64,000 nucleotides of DNA from Verrucomicrobiota bacterium. GTDB taxonomy: Bacteria; Verrucomicrobiota; Verrucomicrobiia; Opitutales; Opitutaceae. Every line of letters begins with the position of its first letter. Position 1 is the stretch's first letter. A program made the position numbers and the translations under genes. Location of the stretch: positions 186,001-250,000 of the forward strand of contig JAEZGX010000020.1 of assembly GCA_023416735.1 (NCBI GenBank), given 5' to 3'. Positions 7,277-16,100 of the stretch are shown piece by piece. The notes under the pieces were generated by a model. That model was not told the DNA's origin, did not search any database, and saw nothing but the letters and a program-made list of their open reading frames with translations.

Positions 7277-10200
7277 ATGCTTCAGTCGTCCCCGTTTCGG
7301 TCCGCCGTCGGCGGCATCGCCGCTGCCGCGTTATTGAATGCGTCGTTTGCTCCGTTCGCCCGGGCGAATTTGCCGACCGGCGCGCAGGTCGTGCACGGGA
7401 ATGTTGCCATCACGCAAGCGGGGGGCGCGATGAGCATTCAACAGGCGTCGCGCAACGCCATCGTGAACTGGCAGTCATTCAACATCGGCGTCGGGAACAG
7501 CGTGCGGCTCGAGCAGGCTGGGGCGGATGCGGCCATGCTCGCGCGTGTCGTGGGCGGCGATGCGTCGCAACTGCTCGGGTCACTGAAGGCCGACGGGAAA
7601 CTTTTCCTGATCAATCAACGCGGCGTGATCATCGGCGAAGGCGCGGTGATCGATGCGGCGGGATTTCTGGGGTCCACGCTGGACGTGACCGACGCGGAGT
7701 TCCTGGCGGGCGGCGCGATGACGTTCAAAGGCAACAGCGACGCCGGTATCCTGAATCTGGGGACGATCACCGCCCGCGAGGGCAATGTGATGCTGTTCGC
7801 GCACAGCGTAAAAAACGCCGGCGAAATCGTGGCGGACAAGGGAACGGTCGGCCTTGGCGCGGGCACGGAGGTGCTGCTCGCGGCGTCGAATGCGAGCGGC
7901 TTCGTCATCAAAACCAATCTGGGGACGACGGCGGAGAAGACGGGCGTGGATAACTCTGGTGTGATTGCCGCGGCCCAAGCCCAACTCGAAGCGGCGGGCG
8001 GCAGTATTTACGAGCTGGCGGTGAATCAGAGCGGTGTCGTGCGCGCGACCGGTTCGGAGGTGCGCAATGGCCGTGTGTTGCTCACTGCCGGAGGCGGCAC
8101 GGTGGGCGTGAGCGGTGAAGTGTCCGCGCAAAACGAGAACGGCTCCGGTGGTGAGATTCTGGTCGGCGGTGACTTTCGCGGTCAAAACGCCGACGTTGCT
8201 AATGCCGCGCGCACCGTCGTGACGCAGACCGCGAAACTCGACGCGAGCGCGGCGAACGATGCCGCGCCGGCTGGTCGCGTGATCGTGTGGGCGGACGGAG
8301 CCACGCGATTTTTCGGTTCGCTCAAAGCCACCGGTGCGGGTGGCGGTTTTGCCGAAGTTTCGGGGAAGCGGTGGCTCGATTTCAACCCTGCATCCACCAT
8401 TCAGCTTGGTCGCAACGGCACGCTGCTTCTCGATCCGGACGCGCTGATTATCTCCGACGGGACGAACAGCGGGACGAGCACGAGCGGCCCGGATCCCTTC
8501 ACGTTCGGTGTGTCGTGGGAGGTTGGCGACATATTCGACTTCGAAGTTCCTCCGCCCTCGATTCTCAACGTTACGATTCTGCAGGACCAGCTTGCCCTCT
8601 CCAATGTCATCCTCGACACCTCCACCGCTTTTGGCGACGTCAGCTTCAATGTGCCCGTTACGTGGAGTAACAACAATACGCTGACGGTCAGGTCGGGGAA
8701 CAGTATTCATATTAATGCCGACATCACCGGCGGCGCAGACAGCACGCTCGAGTTCTACACCGGAATAAAGGCCTGGGGTATAGGCGAACTTGGGTTTCCT
8801 CCCATCCAGGGCGAGGCGTGGCTCGCGGAAGATGCGACCATCAGGGTCGGCGCCTTGGTCTATGGAGCCAATGAGTTCGCGGAGTATCCTGCGGAGATAT
8901 ACACTCCTGATGGAGATACTCCTTCGACGGGCGTCTTCTTTGCCGATGGCAACATCAACGTAAACACGCTGAGGATGGATCTCTCCGGGGGAGATGCAGG
9001 CATCGTAACCAACGGCATCAACAACACGATTCGCGCCTTTCGCGCGACGGGCGGTCATTCGCTCTCCGCCTATGTTGCGAATCACAATGGCGATCTCGAT
9101 GTGACGCTCGACGAGGCGCGTTCGAGGGGGAGTTCAGTTCAATTTGTCACGCCAGGAACGTTAACGCTTACGAGCGGGAGCTTGCTGACATTCGACGAGC
9201 GAGAAGACGATCCCAACTATAAGGGCACGGTGGTGCTTGCGTCCACGGGCGGTGCGGTTGTGAACGAAGCGGGCGCCGACGTTTTTGGCGGGGCCACGCG
9301 CTTTATCATTTACAGCAACACCACGAGCGCGACCAAGAAGGGCGGTCTCGTTGGCACGGTTGCCGACACCTTCAACCATGCTTACGACAAGTTGGAATGG
9401 TTTGATGACAACGAATCCCGGTTCCTCTTCACGGCACTGTCGGGCGCACCGATCCTGACCTACACGGCGGACGATCTTTCCCGCGCTTACGGAGCAGGAA
9501 ACCCCGCCTTTACGTTCACACGGGCAGGTTTGATCGAGAGTGTGATCGACGATGTCACCGGCACGCCGACGCTCTCCTCGAGCGCGACGCAGAGTTCAGG
9601 CGTTGGGGAGTATACGATCAGTATCGGTTTGGGCACGCTGGCATCGTCGAACTACGATTTCGAGTTCGAGAACGGCACGCTGACGATCGAACGTGCGCCG
9701 TTGACCGTAACGGCCAACGACAAGGCGCGTCGCGTCAATCTCGCGAATCCCGATTTCGACGCGACCTTCGCGGGATTCGTGCTCGACGAGGATGAGTCGG
9801 TGCTCGGCGGCACGCTGACGTTCGCGACACCCGTGACGAGCGCGTCACCCGCGGGGACTTACGCGATCGTTCCTGCGGGACTCACATCGGCTAACTATGA
9901 GATCACCTTCTTCCCCGGCACGCTTACGCTGACGGAGACGGTGACGCTGCTGATTTCCGCGAACAATGCCTGGCGCAACTATGGTGCGGCGAATCCGACG
10001 TTCACGGCCAGCTACAGCGGCTTCGCCGGCGGAGATACGGAGTCGGTCGTCACCGGTCTCCAGTTTTCAACTACAGCGACGCAGTCCTCGGGCATCGGCA
10101 GCTACACGATTACGCCCTTTGGGGCCTCGGCGGACGGCTATGAAATCAGCTATGCGACGGGCACGCTGACGATCGAGCGCGCGCCGCTCACGGTTTCCAT

Positions 10201-13200
10201 TCCGAACCAAAGCCGCTCTTACGGTGACGAGAACGACTTCACGATCAACTTCAACGGACTGGTGAATGGCGAAACATCAGCGGTTGTTTCCGGCCTGAGT
10301 GTCTCATCGGCGGCGACAAAAACGTCGAACGTCGGCAGCTATGCGATCGAAGCGTTCGGCGCCACGGCGGACAATTACAGCATCAGCTACTCTTCCGGAA
10401 CGCTTACGGTCATGCCCGCGCCGCTCGCGGTGAGCATCGATCCTGCGACCCGCCGCTACGGCGATCCGGATCCGGTCTTCACCCATACCGTCACGGGCCT
10501 GAAGAACGGAGACAGCGAAAGCCTGGTGACGGTCAACGATCTCGCATCGCTCGCGTCCGCCACCGCCGGCATCGGCGATTACGGTATCGTTGGGTTTCCG
10601 TTTGTTTCTTCGTCGAACTACTCGGTCGCGACGCAGGTGTCCGGCACGCTCACGATCGCGCCGCGGCCGCTGACGATCCGGGCCGACAACACGTCGCGCA
10701 TATATGGCGATGCGAATCCGATGTTCACCGCTTCGTATGAGGGTCTGGCCTCGTTCGACACGCCCGCGCTGTTCGGCGACATCGGCCTTACGACGCAAGC
10801 GACGCCGACGTCCGGCGTCGGCGCTTGGGGCATCACCTTTGGAACGGTGGCGAACCAGAACTATACGATCACGCGGGAGTTCGGGACGCTCACGATCACA
10901 CCCGCGCCGCTGACGTTCGACGCTTTGCTGGATGTATCGCGCCTCTACGGTCGCGCGAATCCCTCGTTGCTGTTTCCGGCGGTCGGCGGACTCAAGAACG
11001 ACGACACCGTTACGAACCTCGGCCTGCAGTTTTCCGAAGTGCCCGCCGCGACGGCCGATGTGGGCCGCTACACGTATTCGGTTACGAGCAACAATCCCAA
11101 TTATTCCTTTGTCGCGCCCACGGCGGAGTTCCGTATCGATCCCGCGCCGCTCACCGTCGCGATCGGATCGAGTGGGCGTATCTATGGCGACGCGAACCCG
11201 GCGAGCTACGATCTAATCGTAACCGGGCTCGCATTCGACCACGCGGCCGACTCGGTCATCGGGGTCGCGAATCCGACCGAGGCGCGCACGGATGTCGGCA
11301 TCTATGCGGTGGGGCCGGTGCTGAAAAACATGAATTACGTGATCGATTCTTTCACGGGTGGCGCGTTCGTCATCTCGCCGCGCGTGCTCACACTGACGGC
11401 TGCGGATCGCACGAAAGTTTACGGCGATTGGAATCCGTTCTTCTTCGGCGACATCACTGGTTTCCTCGAGGGGGACAGTGCGCTCGATATCATCATCAAT
11501 CACGCCTTCACAACCGTCGCCGATCGATCTAGTGGCGTTGGCAGCTATGCAATTCGCCCTTCGGCGCAAACCACCACGCGGAACTACATCACGAGCGCGA
11601 TCAACGGCACGCTCACGATCACGCCGGCTCCGCTGACCGTGACGATCGCCGATGCGACTCGCGTTTATGGTGTGGCCAATCCGAGCTTTCACGCCAGTGG
11701 GGCACAGGGACTCAAGAACGGCGATACGCTCGACGTGGTGGAGCTGACGTTCACCACGCCTGCTACGACTACGTCCGACACCGGATTCTATTCAATTTTT
11801 GGCGCAGGTCATGCGCAGAACTACGCGGTGAGGGTGGAGACTGGCCGGCTTACGATTACTCGCGCGAGCGCTTCGATCGCCGTCAATTCGGCGACTCGCG
11901 CGTTCGGCGATCATTTCGCGGGCGGCAATCCGTTTTCGGCGACGTATGCGGGGTTTCTTGCCGCGGACGAAGCGCTGGCCCGTGGTAACTGGCAGCTGTT
12001 CTTCGACGACGAACAAGTCAGCGCCCCCGGCGCGCACGCGATTTCGGTGTCCGAGATGGATGTCCTGGTGTCGGCGGCGTTGCGCAAAAACTACGACATC
12101 ACTTTTGCGAGCGGCACGCTGACGATCACTCCGCGGCCGTTGACGATCACAGCGCCGAACCGGTCGTTTTCTTTCGGTTCTTCGGTCCCGAGTGAAGTGG
12201 CGCTGCCGACACCTGACGTGCCCGCGGGAGCGCCCGCGTTTACCGTGGTGGGCAACATCCAGGTCACTTCCTCTGGTCGCACCCTGGTCCCGGAAATCGT
12301 GCCCGGTGCCGGTGTGACGCGTGAAGAACTCGACCATTACTTCGACTTCGACCTTCAGCCCGGGGCGGTTTCGATCGTGCTCGACGATAGTATCGACATC
12401 ACGAAGCAGGTCGATCCCTCGCTCACCGACGAGGACAACAAGAACAACACGATCTTCCGTGATTTCACCCCAAGCGACGAGACGATCGAGGTGGACAAAG
12501 GCGACACGCTCACGCTCGCGGCAAATCCGTATGTCGACTACAGCACCAAGCCGCTGACGCAGGCCGAGTTCGCGGCCTATTTCGGCAGTTTTGCGCAGAG
12601 TTCGGACAAGGTTAAATCAGCGCTCGCCGGTTCGTATGCGGAATTTCTGGCGGAGAAAGGTGTCGCCGACAGCGCTTACGAAGAAATGGATCCGGCCGCC
12701 CGTGCGTTGCTGGCGGACTGGATGAGCGGAGATCTCTCCGACGAGGCGCTGCGCACCCGCGTGGCCGCCGGCGACACCGCCGCCCTCGCCGCATTTAGTT
12801 TCATGCTGCCTACGCTGGTAAACCAAACCCGCGCCAAAGCGGTGGAGGACATGACTCCGCTCGACCGACAGGTGTTGGGCCGCCTCGCAGATCTCACGGA
12901 GCAGCGTCGCACGGCGACGCTCCAGGCCGTGCAGCAGAAATACGATGCGATGATGAAGGCCGCGGAGGAGCGCTCGACGAGTTCCGCGGGGATGACCGCG
13001 CTGTTTCTTGGGCCCGGAGATTTCAAGGAGATCGTAGATAGCGCGGCGCAGGAAGCGCTCGGCATGCAAATCGGTGTTTCCGCCGGCGCGGCGGCGGGAT
13101 CGGGCGCGGCAGCGATAGCCGCGCTGACCACGAAGGTCGTGTTGAAGGCGATTTTTCCGACCATCGCAAAGGCGGCGGCGCTCAAGAGCGCCAGCGTGAG

Positions 13201-13444
13201 CACCGTCGGCGCATCGGTGGGCGGCCCGGCGGTGGTCGTGACCGCGGTGATCGTGCTCGCGGTGCGCGCGACGCAAATCAGCGAAAGCATGAAGAACGAG
13301 GAGGCTTTCAACGCCTTCATGGCGAGCTGGTCGGTGGGCCAGGAGATCACCTCGATCTCGGAGCTCAAGAGCTCCGCCATGGATAACGACATGAAGATTT
13401 CGACCCTCGCACTCACGTCCGACCTGTTCAAATCCGGCCAATGA
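7277..13444 (+). CDS. TpsA-type secreted exoprotein 1 with ~11 MBG repeats
   Basis: This is a giant secreted protein (~2055 residues) of a two-partner secretion pair. A signal peptide (GIAAAALLNASFAPFARA) precedes the filamentous-haemagglutinin TPS domain, residues ~30-330 (VVHGNVAITQ, NAIVNWQSFNIG, then LFLINQRGVIIGEGAVIDAA where NPNG is usual). An irregular beta-helix-like region follows, then about eleven ~80-residue MBG-type repeats (~727-1619), each with an R-x-YGDANP-like start and a GTLTI-x-AP end. The last ~430 residues are different: acidic, then helical, with a glycine-zipper segment (VSAGAAAGSGAAAIAA, ~1930) and a hydrophobic helix (~1976-1996). ATG 7277 is preferred over GTG 7250 because it starts a standard signal peptide. 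Its stop overlaps tpsB1 by ATGA. Likely an adhesin; ligand unknown. Confidence 0.88.
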   Translation: MLQSSPFRSAVGGIAAAALLNASFAPFARANLPTGAQVVHGNVAITQAGGAMSIQQASRNAIVNWQSFNIGVGNSVRLEQAGADAAMLARVVGGDASQLLGSLKADGKLFLINQRGVIIGEGAVIDAAGFLGSTLDVTDAEFLAGGAMTFKGNSDAGILNLGTITAREGNVMLFAHSVKNAGEIVADKGTVGLGAGTEVLLAASNASGFVIKTNLGTTAEKTGVDNSGVIAAAQAQLEAAGGSIYELAVNQSGVVRATGSEVRNGRVLLTAGGGTVGVSGEVSAQNENGSGGEILVGGDFRGQNADVANAARTVVTQTAKLDASAANDAAPAGRVIVWADGATRFFGSLKATGAGGGFAEVSGKRWLDFNPASTIQLGRNGTLLLDPDALIISDGTNSGTSTSGPDPFTFGVSWEVGDIFDFEVPPPSILNVTILQDQLALSNVILDTSTAFGDVSFNVPVTWSNNNTLTVRSGNSIHINADITGGADSTLEFYTGIKAWGIGELGFPPIQGEAWLAEDATIRVGALVYGANEFAEYPAEIYTPDGDTPSTGVFFADGNINVNTLRMDLSGGDAGIVTNGINNTIRAFRATGGHSLSAYVANHNGDLDVTLDEARSRGSSVQFVTPGTLTLTSGSLLTFDEREDDPNYKGTVVLASTGGAVVNEAGADVFGGATRFIIYSNTTSATKKGGLVGTVADTFNHAYDKLEWFDDNESRFLFTALSGAPILTYTADDLSRAYGAGNPAFTFTRAGLIESVIDDVTGTPTLSSSATQSSGVGEYTISIGLGTLASSNYDFEFENGTLTIERAPLTVTANDKARRVNLANPDFDATFAGFVLDEDESVLGGTLTFATPVTSASPAGTYAIVPAGLTSANYEITFFPGTLTLTETVTLLISANNAWRNYGAANPTFTASYSGFAGGDTESVVTGLQFSTTATQSSGIGSYTITPFGASADGYEISYATGTLTIERAPLTVSIPNQSRSYGDENDFTINFNGLVNGETSAVVSGLSVSSAATKTSNVGSYAIEAFGATADNYSISYSSGTLTVMPAPLAVSIDPATRRYGDPDPVFTHTVTGLKNGDSESLVTVNDLASLASATAGIGDYGIVGFPFVSSSNYSVATQVSGTLTIAPRPLTIRADNTSRIYGDANPMFTASYEGLASFDTPALFGDIGLTTQATPTSGVGAWGITFGTVANQNYTITREFGTLTITPAPLTFDALLDVSRLYGRANPSLLFPAVGGLKNDDTVTNLGLQFSEVPAATADVGRYTYSVTSNNPNYSFVAPTAEFRIDPAPLTVAIGSSGRIYGDANPASYDLIVTGLAFDHAADSVIGVANPTEARTDVGIYAVGPVLKNMNYVIDSFTGGAFVISPRVLTLTAADRTKVYGDWNPFFFGDITGFLEGDSALDIIINHAFTTVADRSSGVGSYAIRPSAQTTTRNYITSAINGTLTITPAPLTVTIADATRVYGVANPSFHASGAQGLKNGDTLDVVELTFTTPATTTSDTGFYSIFGAGHAQNYAVRVETGRLTITRASASIAVNSATRAFGDHFAGGNPFSATYAGFLAADEALARGNWQLFFDDEQVSAPGAHAISVSEMDVLVSAALRKNYDITFASGTLTITPRPLTITAPNRSFSFGSSVPSEVALPTPDVPAGAPAFTVVGNIQVTSSGRTLVPEIVPGAGVTREELDHYFDFDLQPGAVSIVLDDSIDITKQVDPSLTDEDNKNNTIFRDFTPSDETIEVDKGDTLTLAANPYVDYSTKPLTQAEFAAYFGSFAQSSDKVKSALAGSYAEFLAEKGVADSAYEEMDPAARALLADWMSGDLSDEALRTRVAAGDTAALAAFSFMLPTLVNQTRAKAVEDMTPLDRQVLGRLADLTEQRRTATLQAVQQKYDAMMKAAEERSTSSAGMTALFLGPGDFKEIVDSAAQEALGMQIGVSAGAAAGSGAAAIAALTTKVVLKAIFPTIAKAAALKSASVSTVGASVGGPAVVVTAVIVLAVRATQISESMKNEEAFNAFMASWSVGQEITSISELKSSAMDNDMKISTLALTSDLFKSGQ

Positions 13445-15093
13445 AACCTGCCGCACTCCTTCTTTTCGGCGCGCTCGCGCTGCCTCTTGCGGCGGATGAA
13501 ACCGCTTTCCCCGGCCCGGCGGAAGCTCCGGCGGAGTTACTGCTCCCGCAACCGGACGAAGAGGTGATTCTTCCGGCGTTGAAATCGCTCGTGTTCATGG
13601 CCGATGCGTTGGCGTCCGACACGACTGCGGCCGAGGAGGGATTGGATCTCAGCCGGGTGCCCTGGTTGCAAACGCCAGCATTCGCGGACGAAATGGCGCC
13701 GTTCATCAATCGTCCGGTGTCACTCGGATCGCTCGATCGCCTGCAAAGCGTGGTGCGCCTGCACTTGCAGTTTATAGGGAGGCCTTTTGCCCGCGTCTAC
13801 GCTCCTCCGCAGGATATCACGGACGGAACCGTGCGCGTCGTCGTTCAGTTAGCGACGCTGGAAGGCGACGTGCGGCTCGACGGGAACAAGTGGTTTGCGC
13901 GCGAGCGCTATGCCGGGGTGTTGCGTGCGCGTTCCGGCGAAGCGTTCGACGCTGCTGCGTTCAACGCCGACCTTTCGTGGCTCAATCGCAATCCCTTCAG
14001 TCGCGTCACGCCGGTCATCGAAGCCGGCGAAGAGCCGGGAACAACGCGGGTGACACTCCGCGCCGAAGAACGTTTCCCCTTCACCTTCAGTGCGGGCTAC
14101 GACAACACGGGCACGCGCAACACGGACGAGGATCGCGTGTCGGCGTCGGTGCAATGGGGCAACGCGTTGGGGCGCGGCGATCTGATGAGCTATCGTCTTT
14201 CGGGCGACCCGAGCTTCGATCACATGCGCAGCCATTCGTTGAGCTACACGACCTTCCTGCCGTGGCGTCATGTGCTGACGTTGCAGACGGCTCATTCGGA
14301 AATCGATTCGACGATGCCGGCGCCTTTCACGCAGGGCGGAACGTCGTGGCAGGTGGCGGGGCGTTACGAGATGCCGCTTGCGCCGCCGCGCAATGGCTGG
14401 ACGCAGAGCCTAAGCTTCGGGGGAGATTTCAAATACTCCGACAACACGCTCGAGTTTGCGGCGATTCCGGTGACCAACAACGTGACCCACATCGCGCAAG
14501 TCGGCGCGACGTATGGCGTGACATTTCCCGCTTTCGGCGGACGCGGCTCGGCGACGATTTCCGGTTATGCGAGCCCCGGCGGCCTGACGCGCTACAATGG
14601 GAGTCGCGCCTTCAGTGGCTCGCGCCGGGGCGCGCGGGCTGATTACGCATACGGCAAGCTCACGCTGACGCATCAGCGTGCGATGCCGCTTGGATTCTCA
14701 TGGAGCACGGTCGCGGACTTCCAGGTGGCGAGCGGCGCGTTGCTCGGCAGCGAGCAATTGAGCGGCGCGGGCACGTATGCGGTTCGCGGATACCGCGAGA
14801 ACAGCGCATTTGGCGACGACGGTGTGGTGGTGAACAACGAACTGCATCTTCCGCCGGTCACGTGGGCGGCGGCGAGGACGCAGATCGACGCGTTCGTGTT
14901 TCTCGACGCCGCTTCGCTGCATCTGAACGTCGACGACGATAACGTTGAATTGAGCAGTGCGGGCTTCGGAACGAATGTCGGCGTAAATCGCTGGCTCTCG
15001 GTTCGCTTTGCGTATGGCTGGCAGATCAAGTCGTTCGCCGGTGGGACGAACGGGCGCGACCGCGGGCACATCGCCGCTAACGTGAGCTGGTGA
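13441..15093 (+). CDS. TpsB-type outer-membrane transporter 1 (ShlB/FhaC family)
   Basis: This is an outer-membrane barrel that exports its partner exoprotein. A signal peptide (LLLFGALALPLAA) is followed by a linker and POTRA-like domains (residues ~100-220: FARVYAPPQDITDGTVRVVV, WLNRNPFSRVTPVIEAGEEP). The C-terminal barrel (~225-550) contains SAGYDNTGTRNTDEDRVSAS, the conserved loop-6 motif TYAVRGYRENSAFGDDGVVV, and ends in the outer-membrane signature aromatic residue (NVSW). The 550-residue length is typical. The ATGA overlap with tpsA1 implies translational coupling and stoichiometric synthesis. It is closely similar in layout to the second transporter at 26291. Confidence 0.93.
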   Translation: MKPAALLLFGALALPLAADETAFPGPAEAPAELLLPQPDEEVILPALKSLVFMADALASDTTAAEEGLDLSRVPWLQTPAFADEMAPFINRPVSLGSLDRLQSVVRLHLQFIGRPFARVYAPPQDITDGTVRVVVQLATLEGDVRLDGNKWFARERYAGVLRARSGEAFDAAAFNADLSWLNRNPFSRVTPVIEAGEEPGTTRVTLRAEERFPFTFSAGYDNTGTRNTDEDRVSASVQWGNALGRGDLMSYRLSGDPSFDHMRSHSLSYTTFLPWRHVLTLQTAHSEIDSTMPAPFTQGGTSWQVAGRYEMPLAPPRNGWTQSLSFGGDFKYSDNTLEFAAIPVTNNVTHIAQVGATYGVTFPAFGGRGSATISGYASPGGLTRYNGSRAFSGSRRGARADYAYGKLTLTHQRAMPLGFSWSTVADFQVASGALLGSEQLSGAGTYAVRGYRENSAFGDDGVVVNNELHLPPVTWAAARTQIDAFVFLDAASLHLNVDDDNVELSSAGFGTNVGVNRWLSVRFAYGWQIKSFAGGTNGRDRGHIAANVSW

Positions 15094-15158
15094 CCGACAC
15101 ATAGGAAGCTCCGGGCGCCAGGATCCAAACTTCGATTGACCGGCAGGCAGGCCCGCCG

Positions 15159-16100
15159 CTAACCCGCGCCGAGGATTTCCATGGCTTTGAGGGCAGCGGC
15201 GAGGCGGGTTTCCACGCCCAGCTTGGCGGTGATGTTTTCGACGTGCTTCTTCACGGTCGCGGGAGCGTTACCGACGATGATGGCAATTTCCGGACTCGTT
15301 TTGCCTTGGGCGACCCAGAAGAGGATTTCGGCTTCGCGCGGGGTCAGGCCGAGCACGTGGAGCATTTCGGGAGAAGGCGCCGGAGCTTTTTCGTCGAGGT
15401 AAATCAACGTGCTGCTCTCCGCGTCCGCTTGGGGCGCAGGCGTGAAAACGAGATCGCGGCTCCCGTTCGAGACGGTGAAGCCTTGGGGTGAGCTGGCGAG
15501 TTGTTTCGCGACCGCCGGCGGCAGCGAAGGCCCTGAATGAGCGGGAAAAAAGCGACCAAGCTGCTTTGCCGCGGCGTCGGAAAGGAATTGAAGCCGGCGC
15601 GTGGAATCGACGACGAGGACGGCGCGATCGAGGGACGCCCACAGCGCTCGTTCGGCGGCGATGCGTTGCTGGACTGCGGCGTCGAGTTGTTCGTTTCGAT
15701 CGGAAAGTTCACGGTTGCGGTCGCGCAGTTCGAGATGAACGCGTATCCGTGCGAGCACTTCTTCGGGGAAGATGGGTTTCGTGATGTAATCGGCGGCGCC
15801 GAGCTGGAGACCGCGGACTTTATCCACGGATTCGCCCAGCGCGGTCATGAAGAAGATGGGAATGTCGGCGAACTTTGGATCCGACTTGATGCGGCGGCAG
15901 GTTTCGAAGCCGTCGATACCAGGCATCATCACATCGAGCAGGATCAGGTCGGGCGCGATGCTGGAAAGTTCGGCGAGGGCGTGCGTGCCGCTTTCGCTGA
16001 CAAGGATCTTGAAGCCGTGTCCGCGGAGAAAATCGAAAAGAATAGCGACGTTGTCGGGGACATCGTCGACGACGAGGATGCGGCGGGGCGTGGAGCTCAA
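15159..16100 (-). CDS. Response regulator, receiver plus PAS-like region plus LuxR helix-turn-helix
   Basis: The regulator has 313 residues and follows the hybrid kinase. A receiver domain covers ~5-125 (ILVVDDVPDNVAILFDF, phospho-acceptor LILLDVMMPGIDGFETC, ADYITKPIFPEEVLARI). A coiled linker and a short PAS-like stretch (LWASLDRAVLVVDSTRRLQF) come next, then a LuxR-type DNA-binding domain (~245-310: LGLTPREAEILFWVAQGKTS, VKKHVENITAKLGV). The frame stays open far upstream but only as an overlap of the kinase; the sensible start is the TTG at 16100, which overlaps the kinase stop as TTGA and begins just before the receiver. Its likely targets are the palindromes at 19962 and 20103; this is inference. 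Confidence 0.88.
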   Translation of the reverse strand: MSSTPRRILVVDDVPDNVAILFDFLRGHGFKILVSESGTHALAELSSIAPDLILLDVMMPGIDGFETCRRIKSDPKFADIPIFFMTALGESVDKVRGLQLGAADYITKPIFPEEVLARIRVHLELRDRNRELSDRNEQLDAAVQQRIAAERALWASLDRAVLVVDSTRRLQFLSDAAAKQLGRFFPAHSGPSLPPAVAKQLASSPQGFTVSNGSRDLVFTPAPQADAESSTLIYLDEKAPAPSPEMLHVLGLTPREAEILFWVAQGKTSPEIAIIVGNAPATVKKHVENITAKLGVETRLAAALKAMEILGAG

